Shown here: positions 51,118-59,368 of the stretch, one piece after another | How the letters are laid out: each line of letters opens with the position of its first letter | Position numbering within the stretch: position 1 is the stretch's first letter | Translations under genes and position numbers: made by a program | Source of the DNA: CAVQCX01 sp963775335 | GTDB taxonomy: Bacteria; Pseudomonadota; Gammaproteobacteria; Chromatiales; Chromatiaceae | Length of the DNA: 64,000 nt | Direction of reading: 5' to 3' | Assembly (NCBI GenBank): GCA_963775335.1 | Contig: CAVZIJ010000003.1 | Coordinates: 1,116,001 to 1,180,000, forward strand | The notes under the pieces: generated by a model | Seen by the model: the letters and a program-made list of their open reading frames with translations, nothing else | Databases searched by the model: none | Told to the model about the DNA's origin: nothing

Positions 51118-51933
51118 ATGCGTCGACTCTTACACATTTTCCTTTGGCGACTCACCCGGCTTTCTTCCCATCCTTATACCAATATTCCCCTGTTGTGGAT
51201 CAGTGGAGTCGGCCGCTCCGGAACGACCGCTCTTCGCATGTCCCTTGGCCAGCATTTCCAAGTATCCTATAACTTTGCCGAAAACAACATCGCTTTTGAT
51301 ATTCTTAAGTTGGCGCACCATAACTGCACCTACCCTAGCCGGGCTACATCCATGCAGATGCGCCAGGAAAGATATAATGCGACATTCCGGAAACTTCTCT
51401 GCGAAGTTTTGTATCCGAGGCCGCGGTGGAATCTTTTTCCACGGTATTGGATGGTTTCATCTGATATATCGCCGGATCTTGCTATATTTTTGAAAGACCT
51501 CTTTCCTAATAGCCGAATAGTTTACATCGTACGAAACGGGATAGAGGTCGTCGCCTCTCGATGCTTGTTTCCTGGCTTTCAGCACTTTTCATTCGAAGAT
51601 AACTGCCGTGAATGGGCTCGCTCCGTCTCGATGGTCCATTGGGGTCACCATAGGTCCGATTTTCTATTAATCCGCCATGAGCGTCTAACAGGCGACGAGG
51701 CTTGTAGCTCCATTCGAGCAGTGCTCGAATGGTTGGGCTTGCCCAACGATCCGGCATGCTGTCTCGCTCTAGACCAACAATATTTTCATCCGACAATATC
51801 CGGAGACAGTACAGACGCTTCTCTGCAATTTCGACACAGCCGGTGGAAAAGCTGGACGGAAGAACAAAGAGAGCAGTTCGTCTCCATTTGCGGAGAACCG
51901 ATGGAGTTCTTTCGTTATCCTATTCCTTGGTGA
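51118..51933 (+). CDS. PAPS-dependent sulfotransferase
   Basis: This protein of about 271 residues has the two cofactor-binding signatures of P-loop sulfotransferases. The 5'-phosphosulfate loop is WISGVGRSGTTALR near residue 27, and the 3'-phosphate motif IVYIVRNGIEVVASR lies in the middle. A C-terminal segment with KSWTEEQREQFVSICGEPMEFF is usual for the fold. I chose ATG 51118; a TTG at 51067 would add 17 residues. The enzyme should move sulfate from PAPS to a hydroxyl on the glycan or glycolipid. PAPS synthesis genes are not in the window, so PAPS must come from assimilatory sulfate metabolism elsewhere. Confidence 0.85.
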   Translation: MRRLLHIFLWRLTRLSSHPYTNIPLLWISGVGRSGTTALRMSLGQHFQVSYNFAENNIAFDILKLAHHNCTYPSRATSMQMRQERYNATFRKLLCEVLYPRPRWNLFPRYWMVSSDISPDLAIFLKDLFPNSRIVYIVRNGIEVVASRCLFPGFQHFSFEDNCREWARSVSMVHWGHHRSDFLLIRHERLTGDEACSSIRAVLEWLGLPNDPACCLALDQQYFHPTISGDSTDASLQFRHSRWKSWTEEQREQFVSICGEPMEFFRYPIPW

Positions 51934-51940
51934 GCAGCCT

Positions 51941-52030
51941 ATGATGGAATCTCCGTTTCCCACGTTTACAATGGCCCTCTTCACCTGGAGCTGTGGCATT
52001 TGTTCTTTAGTGCTTCTCTCTTATGAGTAA
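51941..52030 (+). CDS. Possible 29-codon small ORF
   Basis: Between the sulfotransferase and the next large gene an ATG-ATG at 51941 opens a 29-codon frame ending with TAA at 52030. It overlaps the start of the next gene by eight bases (ATGAGTAA). The peptide is mostly hydrophobic and contains two Cys (TWSCGICSLVLLS), so it could be a small membrane peptide or a coupling leader. No homology is recognised and the Shine-Dalgarno sequence is weak. It may be chance. Confidence 0.2.
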   Translation: MMESPFPTFTMALFTWSCGICSLVLLSYE

Positions 52031-53861
52031 TGGTTATCCCATTTACGGCCAAGTAAACGACGCGTCGCCTAGCACTACAGCGACACTCGTTTTCTATGCC
52101 ACGAGCCCTGCTCATGCCGCCGCTCTTTCAGAGTTACGCGCCGAGATGCCGACGTGGACATTTTTGGTGATATATCATGAGGGTCTAAATATTGTTGCGC
52201 CAGGAATTGTCAAAGCATTTCTAGCCATGAATTTTTCCGTTTTGTCGATACGCTCACTGGAAGAACTTTCTAACTTATCGCTTCCTCTCCCCTGCGTAGT
52301 CGCGTTTGGCGCTATTTTCGAACCATTCGCTTTGTCCCTTTTTGCTTGGGCTAAGCGACAGCAGATCCCCGTCGTCGGCTTTGAGGAGGTCGCGCAACTC
52401 AGTCTTAATAACCTCGATATTAACAACTACGATGCGCCGTTCGATAAACTGTTCGTTGCCTCACCCGCCGAGTACCAGTTGTTCTCCAAGCTCGGTTATC
52501 CTTCTTCTATGCTCGAGATCTCTGGGCTACTCTCCAAGCGCAAGAGCCCCTATCCCCTGGACAAATCGGCCGCTAAAAAACAGCTTTCCTTGGCAGTGAC
52601 GCGACCATTGATTCTCTATACTACCTCTCCTTTGCGTACCCGCCGCGCCATACATAACAAAGATGACCGACAAACGCGAGAGCAAATTCTTTTCCAGATA
52701 CAACGCGCGGCTCGTGAGCTCAACGCCGCCATTGTGGTGAAGCTGCACCCGAACGAGCGTCTTAACCAAGAGGTTCGTCAGATCCATAAAATATGCCCAT
52801 CCGCGGCGGTTTTTGACCGATCCCCGGACGTAGCGTCCCTGTTCGCCGCCGCCGATGTCGTAGTGAACAGGGGCAATTCGCAGACAGCGCTCGATTCCGC
52901 GCTTTTGGGCATTCCTACTGTTGTAGCGTCTCTCGGCCTGCCAACCTTGTTCGAGTCAATTTCGTGGCCGTGGATTGCGGAATCGTCAGGCGATATTTCG
53001 CGCAAGATTATTGCCGCCGTGAAAAGCACCGCTTGCGATTTCGAGAGACTTCCAGGGGCTTCATTTGTGTTGCCTCCGGAAGGCGCGGCGCGTTTCATCG
53101 CCGAATCGCTTGAGTTGTGTATCCAGACCCGAGGCGTTGAGAAATTCGATATGTGGATTTGGTTAATTAAGTCCATATTGTTCATGGGAGGACACGAAGA
53201 GGCGCTTACTCTCTGCAGAGCATTGAGCCCAACGTCGAACGAATTTTTTCTAATAGGTAACGCTCTCCAAGCGCATAAAGCTGGCAACTACACGGATGCG
53301 ATAGCGTGGTGGGAGAAAGTTTCACTCAACGACCCGGGCTGGTTTTTCCCTCTGCACGAAATGGCCTTCGAAAGCGTCGCTATCGGTGAGCACAGAGTTG
53401 CTATTGATTTCGCGAGGAGTGCTAGACGACTTCTACCTCGCTTTCACCGTTACTGGCATGACATCCCGCTTTCGATAATCATTGCACGGTCTCTCCGTGA
53501 ACGTGGCGAAATATCCTTGGCACTCGATGCGTTTAGCGAGCTCGACGCCGGGGGGATTTCCGATGTCATGCCGGAGATACTAATCGAAAAGTCTCGCATT
53601 TTCGCCGTTAACGAGTCATTCAAAGTGTCAGCGTCGTTGGCAGTGACGGCAATACAGACGGTTCTTTTGTCACCGATCGGAACGGAGCCAGATAAGGAGA
53701 TTTACGAGGCCTGCATGGGATGCCTATATGATACAAAGGCTTTGGTTTCACGGAGACAGGGATTGGCCACGTATATCCTAGTTCGGATTGCGGTGGCCAT
53801 TGGGAAATGCAGAATAATGCACGGGAAAAATATTGTCGATTATCTTATGAGAATCTTATAG
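52023..53861 (+). CDS. CDP-glycerol glycerophosphotransferase-like protein with helical C-terminal extension
   Basis: This 612-residue protein has a GT-B-like first half (about residues 20-370) resembling CDP-glycerol:polyglycerol-phosphate transferases and capsule synthesis proteins. It has AAIVVKLHPNERLN, then SPDVASLFAAADVVVNRGNSQTALDSALLGIPTVVA, the usual nucleotide-binding loop. The second half (about 390-600) is helical and TPR-like: EEALTLCRALSPTSNEFFLIGNALQAHKAGNYTDAIAWWEKV. The fusion is uncommon in my experience of the family. It may transfer a glycerol-phosphate or sugar-phosphate to the glycan. Donor identity is unproven. The next methyltransferase frame overlaps its 3' end by 55 bp if the earliest start is used. 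Confidence 0.65.
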   Translation: MSNGYPIYGQVNDASPSTTATLVFYATSPAHAAALSELRAEMPTWTFLVIYHEGLNIVAPGIVKAFLAMNFSVLSIRSLEELSNLSLPLPCVVAFGAIFEPFALSLFAWAKRQQIPVVGFEEVAQLSLNNLDINNYDAPFDKLFVASPAEYQLFSKLGYPSSMLEISGLLSKRKSPYPLDKSAAKKQLSLAVTRPLILYTTSPLRTRRAIHNKDDRQTREQILFQIQRAARELNAAIVVKLHPNERLNQEVRQIHKICPSAAVFDRSPDVASLFAAADVVVNRGNSQTALDSALLGIPTVVASLGLPTLFESISWPWIAESSGDISRKIIAAVKSTACDFERLPGASFVLPPEGAARFIAESLELCIQTRGVEKFDMWIWLIKSILFMGGHEEALTLCRALSPTSNEFFLIGNALQAHKAGNYTDAIAWWEKVSLNDPGWFFPLHEMAFESVAIGEHRVAIDFARSARRLLPRFHRYWHDIPLSIIIARSLRERGEISLALDAFSELDAGGISDVMPEILIEKSRIFAVNESFKVSASLAVTAIQTVLLSPIGTEPDKEIYEACMGCLYDTKALVSRRQGLATYILVRIAVAIGKCRIMHGKNIVDYLMRIL

Positions 53862-54751
53862 GTTATGTTTTCTTGCTTTTTGCCAGAATCAAACACTTGG
53901 AGCCGAAAAAGGTCATGATGCAGATGAGAGCATATATTCTGGAGCGTGCGCAAAGGTCCTTGGTGCATTTTCTTCATATATTTCCGGCTCTTATGAGGCA
54001 AGTCCCGGCGTGTCCGGTTTGCGGCGGTAGTTCTGAGTTTGAGCACAAGAACAGGCTATTTCAGCTCAATCGCTGTACCGCCTGCGGGCACGTTTACACA
54101 GGATCGGTTCCTTCTGCACTATTGTCCAGCTGGCTTTATAGCGGGCTTTTCTATTGGAAAGTTGATAAAGAACATCAAGGCATACATCGTATTGAATTGA
54201 CTGACGAGTGGGACGGGTTTATTAAGCCGCGCATCGAGATTCTAGAAAAAGCCGGACTACCACCGATGGCGGGGAAGATGGCCGACGTTTACGAAATCGG
54301 ATGCTCGGAGGGCATCCTGCTGGCAGAATTAACACGAAGAGGGCACGTCGCCCGGGGGTGCGAATTGAACGGTCATATCGCAAGGAAAGGATCTTCTGCG
54401 TTAGGGGTAGATATCGCACTCGGCTCTTTCGAAAGCGTCCCCGTGCCTTATCAAGCGTTCGACTATGTCATTTCTTTTCATACATTGGAGCACATTGCGG
54501 ATATCTCCGGCGTATTGGAAAAGATTTGCCGTATCTTACGGGACGATGGCTGCTTAGTTGTCGAAGTACCCGGAGGCGAGGAAGAGTACGAGAACCTCGA
54601 TCACCTACATTTCTTTTCGAGGAAATCTTTGGCCTTGCTCTTTTCCGAGTATTTTCGGGAATATGTCATTATCGACAATGTCTATACGAATAGCGCTGGG
54701 GTTTCAATTTTGTCGTATTATGGGATCGGGAAACAGCCAATACCCCGATGA
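53807..54751 (+). CDS. Zinc-ribbon SAM-dependent methyltransferase
   Basis: This methyltransferase has up to 314 residues. A zinc ribbon precedes the catalytic fold: CPVCGG and CTACGH, 25 residues apart, near residues 69-98. The SAM-binding motif I is DVYEIGCSEGILLAEL, with the later motifs FDYVISFHTLEHI and ICRILRDDGCLVVEVPGG. This layout (Methyltransf_23 with an N-terminal ribbon) is frequent in sugar modification clusters. The first ATG at 53807 overlaps the preceding gene by 55 bp; ATG 53915, behind AAAAAGG, may be the real start. It is the last gene of the AT-rich island. A 139-bp gap with no recognised feature follows. Confidence 0.8.
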   Translation: MQNNAREKYCRLSYENLIGYVFLLFARIKHLEPKKVMMQMRAYILERAQRSLVHFLHIFPALMRQVPACPVCGGSSEFEHKNRLFQLNRCTACGHVYTGSVPSALLSSWLYSGLFYWKVDKEHQGIHRIELTDEWDGFIKPRIEILEKAGLPPMAGKMADVYEIGCSEGILLAELTRRGHVARGCELNGHIARKGSSALGVDIALGSFESVPVPYQAFDYVISFHTLEHIADISGVLEKICRILRDDGCLVVEVPGGEEEYENLDHLHFFSRKSLALLFSEYFREYVIIDNVYTNSAGVSILSYYGIGKQPIPR

Positions 54752-54890
54752 AGCGGTCCGCTTTACGCTTCCGCATACATCCGACCCCCGAAGGGCTTTT
54801 GCTCGGAAGATGCCCCGAACACGCCGTCACGTGACGGCAACGATTTTGTCCGTTGGTACTACTCGGTAATGACATAAACGATATTCTGTT

Positions 54891-55793
54891 ATGCGTACTG
54901 TTGCCGTATCCGTAGTCGTCGCCACCCGGAAAAGAGCCCCTTTTCTCCGGCGGTTCTTGACCCGGATGCTCGCGATGACACCTCCAGAGAATGGCTGGGA
55001 ATTGATCGTCGCCGACAACGGCAGCACCGACTCTACGCAAGAAGTTCTCCGGTCATTCTTGACGATCTTGCCACTTGCGATCGTAAGTGTAGCCAAACCC
55101 GGCAAGAGCCGCGCACTCAACGCGGGCATCAGCCAAGCCACGGGCGAGTTGCTGGTATTCTCCGATGACGATGTACGGCCACGAGAGGACTGGCTGAGCG
55201 CGATGGCGGAGGCGATGGGGCGCCACCCGGCTGCCACCGTCTTCGGGGGCCGAATCCTCACGGACCACGCGGTCGTCCCCCGGTGGATCTTGCACTCGTA
55301 CAATCTCCACGAGATGCTGCTTTCGGAGCACGACCTCGGGGACACCGAGCTCACCTACCCCGCCGGGCGTTACCCGATCGGCCCGAACATGGCGGTGCGC
55401 CGCTCCGCCCTCGTTGGACTCACGACGCCCTGGCCGGCGGATATGGGGCCTGGAACGCGGCTTCCACTCGGCGATGAGCGCGCATTCCTGTCGCAGGTCA
55501 GTCACTGTGACGCCGAAGACCGCATCTACGTCCCCTCCGCGGTCGTCGAGCATGACGTCGAGCCCTCCCAGGTGCGTTTTGGCGGTGCCTTGTGGCGCTG
55601 CTTCCAGGGGGGGTGGGCTGCCGGGACCTTGGGGGTCCGATTCCCTTGTCCGCAACCAACCGGCACTGGAGTCGTACGCGTTATGCTGGAGCGGGCTCGG
55701 GCCTGCTCGAGCGCCCGGGAAGCCGGCTGCATGGGCCTGCGGGCCACCGGGGTTGCCCTGGGATCTCTGATGTCGCGCATACGCCAGCGCTGA
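54891..55793 (+). CDS. GT2-family glycosyltransferase
   Basis: This 300-residue GT-A enzyme opens VAVSVVVATRKRAPFLRRFL. The donor-binding acidic motif is VADNGSTDST and the metal-binding motif is VFSDDDVRPRED near residue 90. A likely catalytic acidic loop, LPLGDERAFLSQV, occurs around residue 195. It lacks membrane helices. GC-rich codons return from this gene on, so it marks the right edge of the island. It is followed after 10 bp by a GT4 gene and is probably co-transcribed with it. Donor sugar unknown. Confidence 0.88.
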   Translation: MRTVAVSVVVATRKRAPFLRRFLTRMLAMTPPENGWELIVADNGSTDSTQEVLRSFLTILPLAIVSVAKPGKSRALNAGISQATGELLVFSDDDVRPREDWLSAMAEAMGRHPAATVFGGRILTDHAVVPRWILHSYNLHEMLLSEHDLGDTELTYPAGRYPIGPNMAVRRSALVGLTTPWPADMGPGTRLPLGDERAFLSQVSHCDAEDRIYVPSAVVEHDVEPSQVRFGGALWRCFQGGWAAGTLGVRFPCPQPTGTGVVRVMLERARACSSAREAGCMGLRATGVALGSLMSRIRQR

Positions 55794-55803
55794 CTTGGCC
55801 ATC

Positions 55804-56928
55804 ATGCACATCCTGGTGCTCTCGAAGCGGCAATACATGGCGAAGGACCTGCTCGACGACCGCTATGGTCGATTCCGCGAGCTGCCTTTGGCTCTTGCCT
55901 CGGGAGGGCATAGGGTCCAAGGTCTCTGCCTGAGCTACCGCCGCCGTGACGAGGGGCCCCGTGAGGATATTGCAGGCGGTGCGCGGATCGACTGGGGGGC
56001 GCTGAACGTCTCTCGACTGCTGAGCTTGGGGAAACGCAGTTATTGGCGAGCGATTGATGAATTAGGAGCGAAAAGCGATCAACCCAGGGTGGTGTGGGCC
56101 TGCTCCGACGCGCCCCATGCCGTCCTCGGGGTGTTGGCCGCGCGACGGCTCGCCGCTCCCTTGGTTATCGATCTCTACGACAACTTCGAAGGCTACGGGC
56201 TGACACGTCTCCCAGGTATGCGCTCGGCGCTGCGCCGATCCATCCAAGTCGCCGACGGCGTGACCTGCGTAAGCCGGCCGCTGGCCGGCTTTGTAATGGA
56301 GCACTATGGCTACAGAGGGCCCATCGAGGTGATCGGCAATGCGGTGCCGGCCGATGTTTTCCGACCTCTGGATCGTCGGCGGTGCCGGCGAGAGTTGGGC
56401 CTGCCCGAGCACGCCGTACTGATCGGAACTGCCGGTGCGCTGACCCGACGCCGAGGCATCGAAACCCTGTTCGCGGCCTTTCGACAGTTGGCCGTGGATC
56501 GGCCGGATATCCACCTGGTACTCGCCGGTCCGCGCGGCAGGCGATCCAGAATTCCGGAAGGTGGCCGGGTTCACGACCTCGGGATGCTATCGTCCGCGGA
56601 GGTGCCGAAGATGCTCTGCGCTCTAGACGTTTCGGTGATCTGCAATCGCAAATCTGCGTTTGGCAACTACTGTTTTCCTCAAAAATTCTATGAGAGCATT
56701 GCATGCCAAGTACCGGTGCTAGTCTCCAGCACGGCCGCCATGGAGGAGGTGCTGCAGCAGTACCCCGCGAATCTGTTCGAGCCGGACAACCCGGCGTCCC
56801 TGGCCGCCGCTTTGAATCGTCAATTGGAGCAGCCGTTGGCCCTGCCGCTGACGGCACCGACCTGGGCGGATCTGGGCACCCGCCTGGGGAGCTTTCTGGA
56901 ACAAGTCGGCAGGAAGGCCAGGCCGTGA
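55804..56928 (+). CDS. GT4-like glycosyltransferase
   Basis: This 374-residue GT-B glycosyltransferase starts at ATG 55804 (MHILVLSKRQYMAKDLLDDRYGRF); an in-frame TTG lies three codons upstream. The N-terminal domain ends near DGVTCVSRPLAGFVMEHYG. The C-terminal donor domain reads VLIGTAGALTRRRGIETLFAAF, and the CFPQKFYESIACQVPVLVSS segment occupies the place of the usual EX7E motif (only Glu in FYES is clear). It is the second gene of the GC-rich pair of transferases downstream of the island. The acceptor is unknown. Confidence 0.85.
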   Translation: MHILVLSKRQYMAKDLLDDRYGRFRELPLALASGGHRVQGLCLSYRRRDEGPREDIAGGARIDWGALNVSRLLSLGKRSYWRAIDELGAKSDQPRVVWACSDAPHAVLGVLAARRLAAPLVIDLYDNFEGYGLTRLPGMRSALRRSIQVADGVTCVSRPLAGFVMEHYGYRGPIEVIGNAVPADVFRPLDRRRCRRELGLPEHAVLIGTAGALTRRRGIETLFAAFRQLAVDRPDIHLVLAGPRGRRSRIPEGGRVHDLGMLSSAEVPKMLCALDVSVICNRKSAFGNYCFPQKFYESIACQVPVLVSSTAAMEEVLQQYPANLFEPDNPASLAAALNRQLEQPLALPLTAPTWADLGTRLGSFLEQVGRKARP

Positions 56929-57364
56929 CGGAAGCGGCCCCAGGGTGTGTCTCTGCGTCTCAGATCGACATCACCGGATGGAACCGGGGAGCATGCATGA
57001 TAGCGCTTACACCACGGCGACGCGTCGTAGCCAAACACGGACAACCTCATGGTCCCTGTGGGGCTATCGATAATTGCGCGCGAACCGAGTTGGATGGTTG
57101 TGCCGCGCAATACCCCGACCTCATCGTCGCATCGCGATCTCTCGTCCTCCATGGCACGCGCTGAGAAGACGATACAAGAAAGGCCTTCCGATTCGGCAAG
57201 GCCCTGACTATGAACGGAGAGCCCAAGGTGACACATTGCGAGCCCCCGGTGAAACCGGCGTAATCCCGGGTGTCACACACTGATTCGGCGTTTCATTTGA
57301 CGGATTAGGCAAGCACAATAGGGTGAGCCGCAGAGGCCCGTGACAAACTGGAGTTTGCCTAGCC
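56929..57364 (+). other. Structured intergenic region between GT4 and membrane/TPR-like genes
   Basis: This 436-bp gap has no convincing protein frame. It holds two stem-loop regions. The first, 57182-57203, is a hairpin of GGCCTT/AAGGCC with an inner CCG/CGG. The second, 57228-57276, is framed by the 7-bp inverted repeat GTGACAC/GTGTCAC and contains CCGGT-GAA-ACCGG. A weak promoter-like pair follows (TTGACG at 57297, TAGGGT 16 bases on). The stem-loops could end transcription of the transferase operon, but neither has a U tract. They could also be a 5' UTR or a small RNA. No known riboswitch class was recognised. Confidence 0.45.
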
Positions 57365-59368
57365 GTGTCGATCCTTCGAAAAGAGCTGACGATCCCTGCT
57401 GCTGCTTGGCTGCTCCTGGTCTGCGCCCTAACCGTCGCCGTCTACTGGCCGGGGATCCATGGGCCCTTCCTATTCGACGACGAAGTCCACATCGTCCATA
57501 ACGACGCCCTGGCAATCCACGATCTGTCCCCGTCCAGCCTATATCAGGCCTGGTGCTCCTCCCCCTTCAATTTCCCCGCCAGCCGCCCGCTGAGCATGCT
57601 GACCTTCGGGGTCAATCGCGCCCTGACGGGCCTGGACCCCTTCTGGTTCAAGCTGACCAACCTCGGCATCCACCTCCTCAACGGACTCCTGGTCTTTGCG
57701 CTGGTCCGTCTGATCGGCGACGCAATGAGCCGTGTGTCTGGGCGCTCGCTCGACCCGGCGACTCCCGAAACCTGGGCGATTCTGACCTCCGCTCTGTGGC
57801 TGCTTCACCCCATAAACCTGACCTCCGTGCTCTACGCCGTGCAGCGCATGAACAGCCTCTCGGCGCTGTTCGTGCTCTCGGCGATGGTCGTCTACATGCG
57901 GGGGCGCCTTCGCATGTTGGACGGACCTCAGGCGCTCTGGCCGGTAGCTGCGCTGAGCCTGACGCTCGGTGGAGTCGGCTTTCTCGCCAAGGAGAATGCC
58001 GTCCTCCTGCCAGGGTTTCTTCTCCTGCTGGATTGGCTGTTCCTCGGGTTTCGGGCCCAGTCGCCCCAGGCCCGGCGCCAAGTGATCTGGTTCTTCGTGG
58101 GGGTCGTCGGCATCCCCTTCGTCGCTGGCGTCGCATACATCCTGACCCACCTCGGATGGGTGACAGGGAGCTACGGAGGCCGCACGTTCACGTTCGAACA
58201 GCGGGTGCTCACCGAGCCGCGAGTGCTCTGGTTCTATCTGCAAAATCTGCTGATCCCGGACTACACGCAGCTGGGGCTCTACCACGACGACTTCATCCTG
58301 TCGCACTCGCTCACCCACCCACCGTCCACGCTGGCTGCCATCCTGGGCCTGGGCGGACTCGCCTCACTGGGCCTCGCGCTGGGATTGACCCGCCGGGCGC
58401 CGGTCCTGGCCTTCGGCATCCTGTTCTTCCTGCTCGGGCACAGCCTGGAGTCGAGCATAATTCCGCTCGAGGTGGTCTTCGAGCACCGCAACTACCTGCC
58501 CGGCGTGGGGGTGCTGGCGGTTCTTGCTTACGGCATCGTCCGGATCTACGCTCACCCGCGCATGCGGGTCCCCGCCACGGTCCTGGGCCTAGCCTTGATC
58601 ATGGTCGGAGCCGGAAACACATTACTCCGGGCGAAGGACTGGCGCAGCGAGACCGATTTCGTGCTTGCCGAGGTGGCCCATCATCCCGATTCGCCCCGGG
58701 CCAACTTCCAGACCGGCCAGCAGTTGATTGCCGTACTGCCCCGAAGCAAGCATCCGGACCTGGTCTACAAGCTGGCAAGGCAGCACCTGGAGCACGCCGT
58801 GGAGCTGCGCCCGGCCAACGCCGATGGCCTGTTCGGGCTTATCGTGCTGAACCTCTATGCGGGCAAACCCCCGGAGGCCACCTGGATCAAGGAGCTGGAG
58901 CACCGCCTGCGCGATTACCCCTACAGCGCGGAAAACGTGACGACCGAGCAGTTCTCCTATCTCGTTCGCTGGCACATGCAGGTGCCGGCGCCCAGGCTCT
59001 CCAGGGAACAGATGCTGGGTATCTTCGACGCCGTGCTCGCCAACCCCCGGCTCGACCGCTACGCAAGTGCCGGCATACACTCCGCCCTACGGGCCTACTA
59101 CGATTCGGTACTGAAAGACCCGCAGAAGGCCTTGGAGAATGCACGCGCCGCGGCCCAGGCCTGGCCCGAGCACTGGGCGTATCACGACCGCCTGATTCAG
59201 TTGCTGGTGCGCCTCGGTCGCTCCGAAGAGGCCAAGAAGGCGCTGAGGGATGCCATGCCTTACGCACTCACAGACCAGCTGCAAGGCGAAGCAGCGGGGC
59301 TTCGCAAATTGATCGAGGAGGCTCCCGCACCGGCCCCATCCAGCTCAACCCTGAGCGTGACACCGTGA
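57365..59368 (+). CDS. Polytopic membrane protein with C-terminal TPR-like region (TMTC/PMT-like)
   Basis: This 667-residue protein starts at GTG 57365. The N-terminal 410 residues contain 10 or more membrane helices. The luminal/periplasmic first loop reads PGIHGPFLFDDEVHIVHNDAL, like the acidic FDD loop of GT-C enzymes such as PMT and TMTC O-mannosyltransferases. The last 230 residues are soluble and helical with TPR-like spacing (ANFQTGQQLIAVLP..., DPQKALENARAAAQAWPEHWAYHDRLIQLLVRLGRSEEA). The architecture suggests a lipid-linked-sugar-dependent glycosyltransferase acting in the periplasm. The next gene, a dolichyl-phosphate-mannose-synthase-like GT2, overlaps by four bases and would make such a lipid donor. 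Confidence 0.75.
   Translation: MSILRKELTIPAAAWLLLVCALTVAVYWPGIHGPFLFDDEVHIVHNDALAIHDLSPSSLYQAWCSSPFNFPASRPLSMLTFGVNRALTGLDPFWFKLTNLGIHLLNGLLVFALVRLIGDAMSRVSGRSLDPATPETWAILTSALWLLHPINLTSVLYAVQRMNSLSALFVLSAMVVYMRGRLRMLDGPQALWPVAALSLTLGGVGFLAKENAVLLPGFLLLLDWLFLGFRAQSPQARRQVIWFFVGVVGIPFVAGVAYILTHLGWVTGSYGGRTFTFEQRVLTEPRVLWFYLQNLLIPDYTQLGLYHDDFILSHSLTHPPSTLAAILGLGGLASLGLALGLTRRAPVLAFGILFFLLGHSLESSIIPLEVVFEHRNYLPGVGVLAVLAYGIVRIYAHPRMRVPATVLGLALIMVGAGNTLLRAKDWRSETDFVLAEVAHHPDSPRANFQTGQQLIAVLPRSKHPDLVYKLARQHLEHAVELRPANADGLFGLIVLNLYAGKPPEATWIKELEHRLRDYPYSAENVTTEQFSYLVRWHMQVPAPRLSREQMLGIFDAVLANPRLDRYASAGIHSALRAYYDSVLKDPQKALENARAAAQAWPEHWAYHDRLIQLLVRLGRSEEAKKALRDAMPYALTDQLQGEAAGLRKLIEEAPAPAPSSSTLSVTP

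Noticed and set aside
57047..57283. Small open frames in the 56.9-57.4 kb gap
   Set aside because: Several 60-80-codon frames exist on both strands but lack ribosome binding sites and coding character; the stem-loops are the better-supported content.
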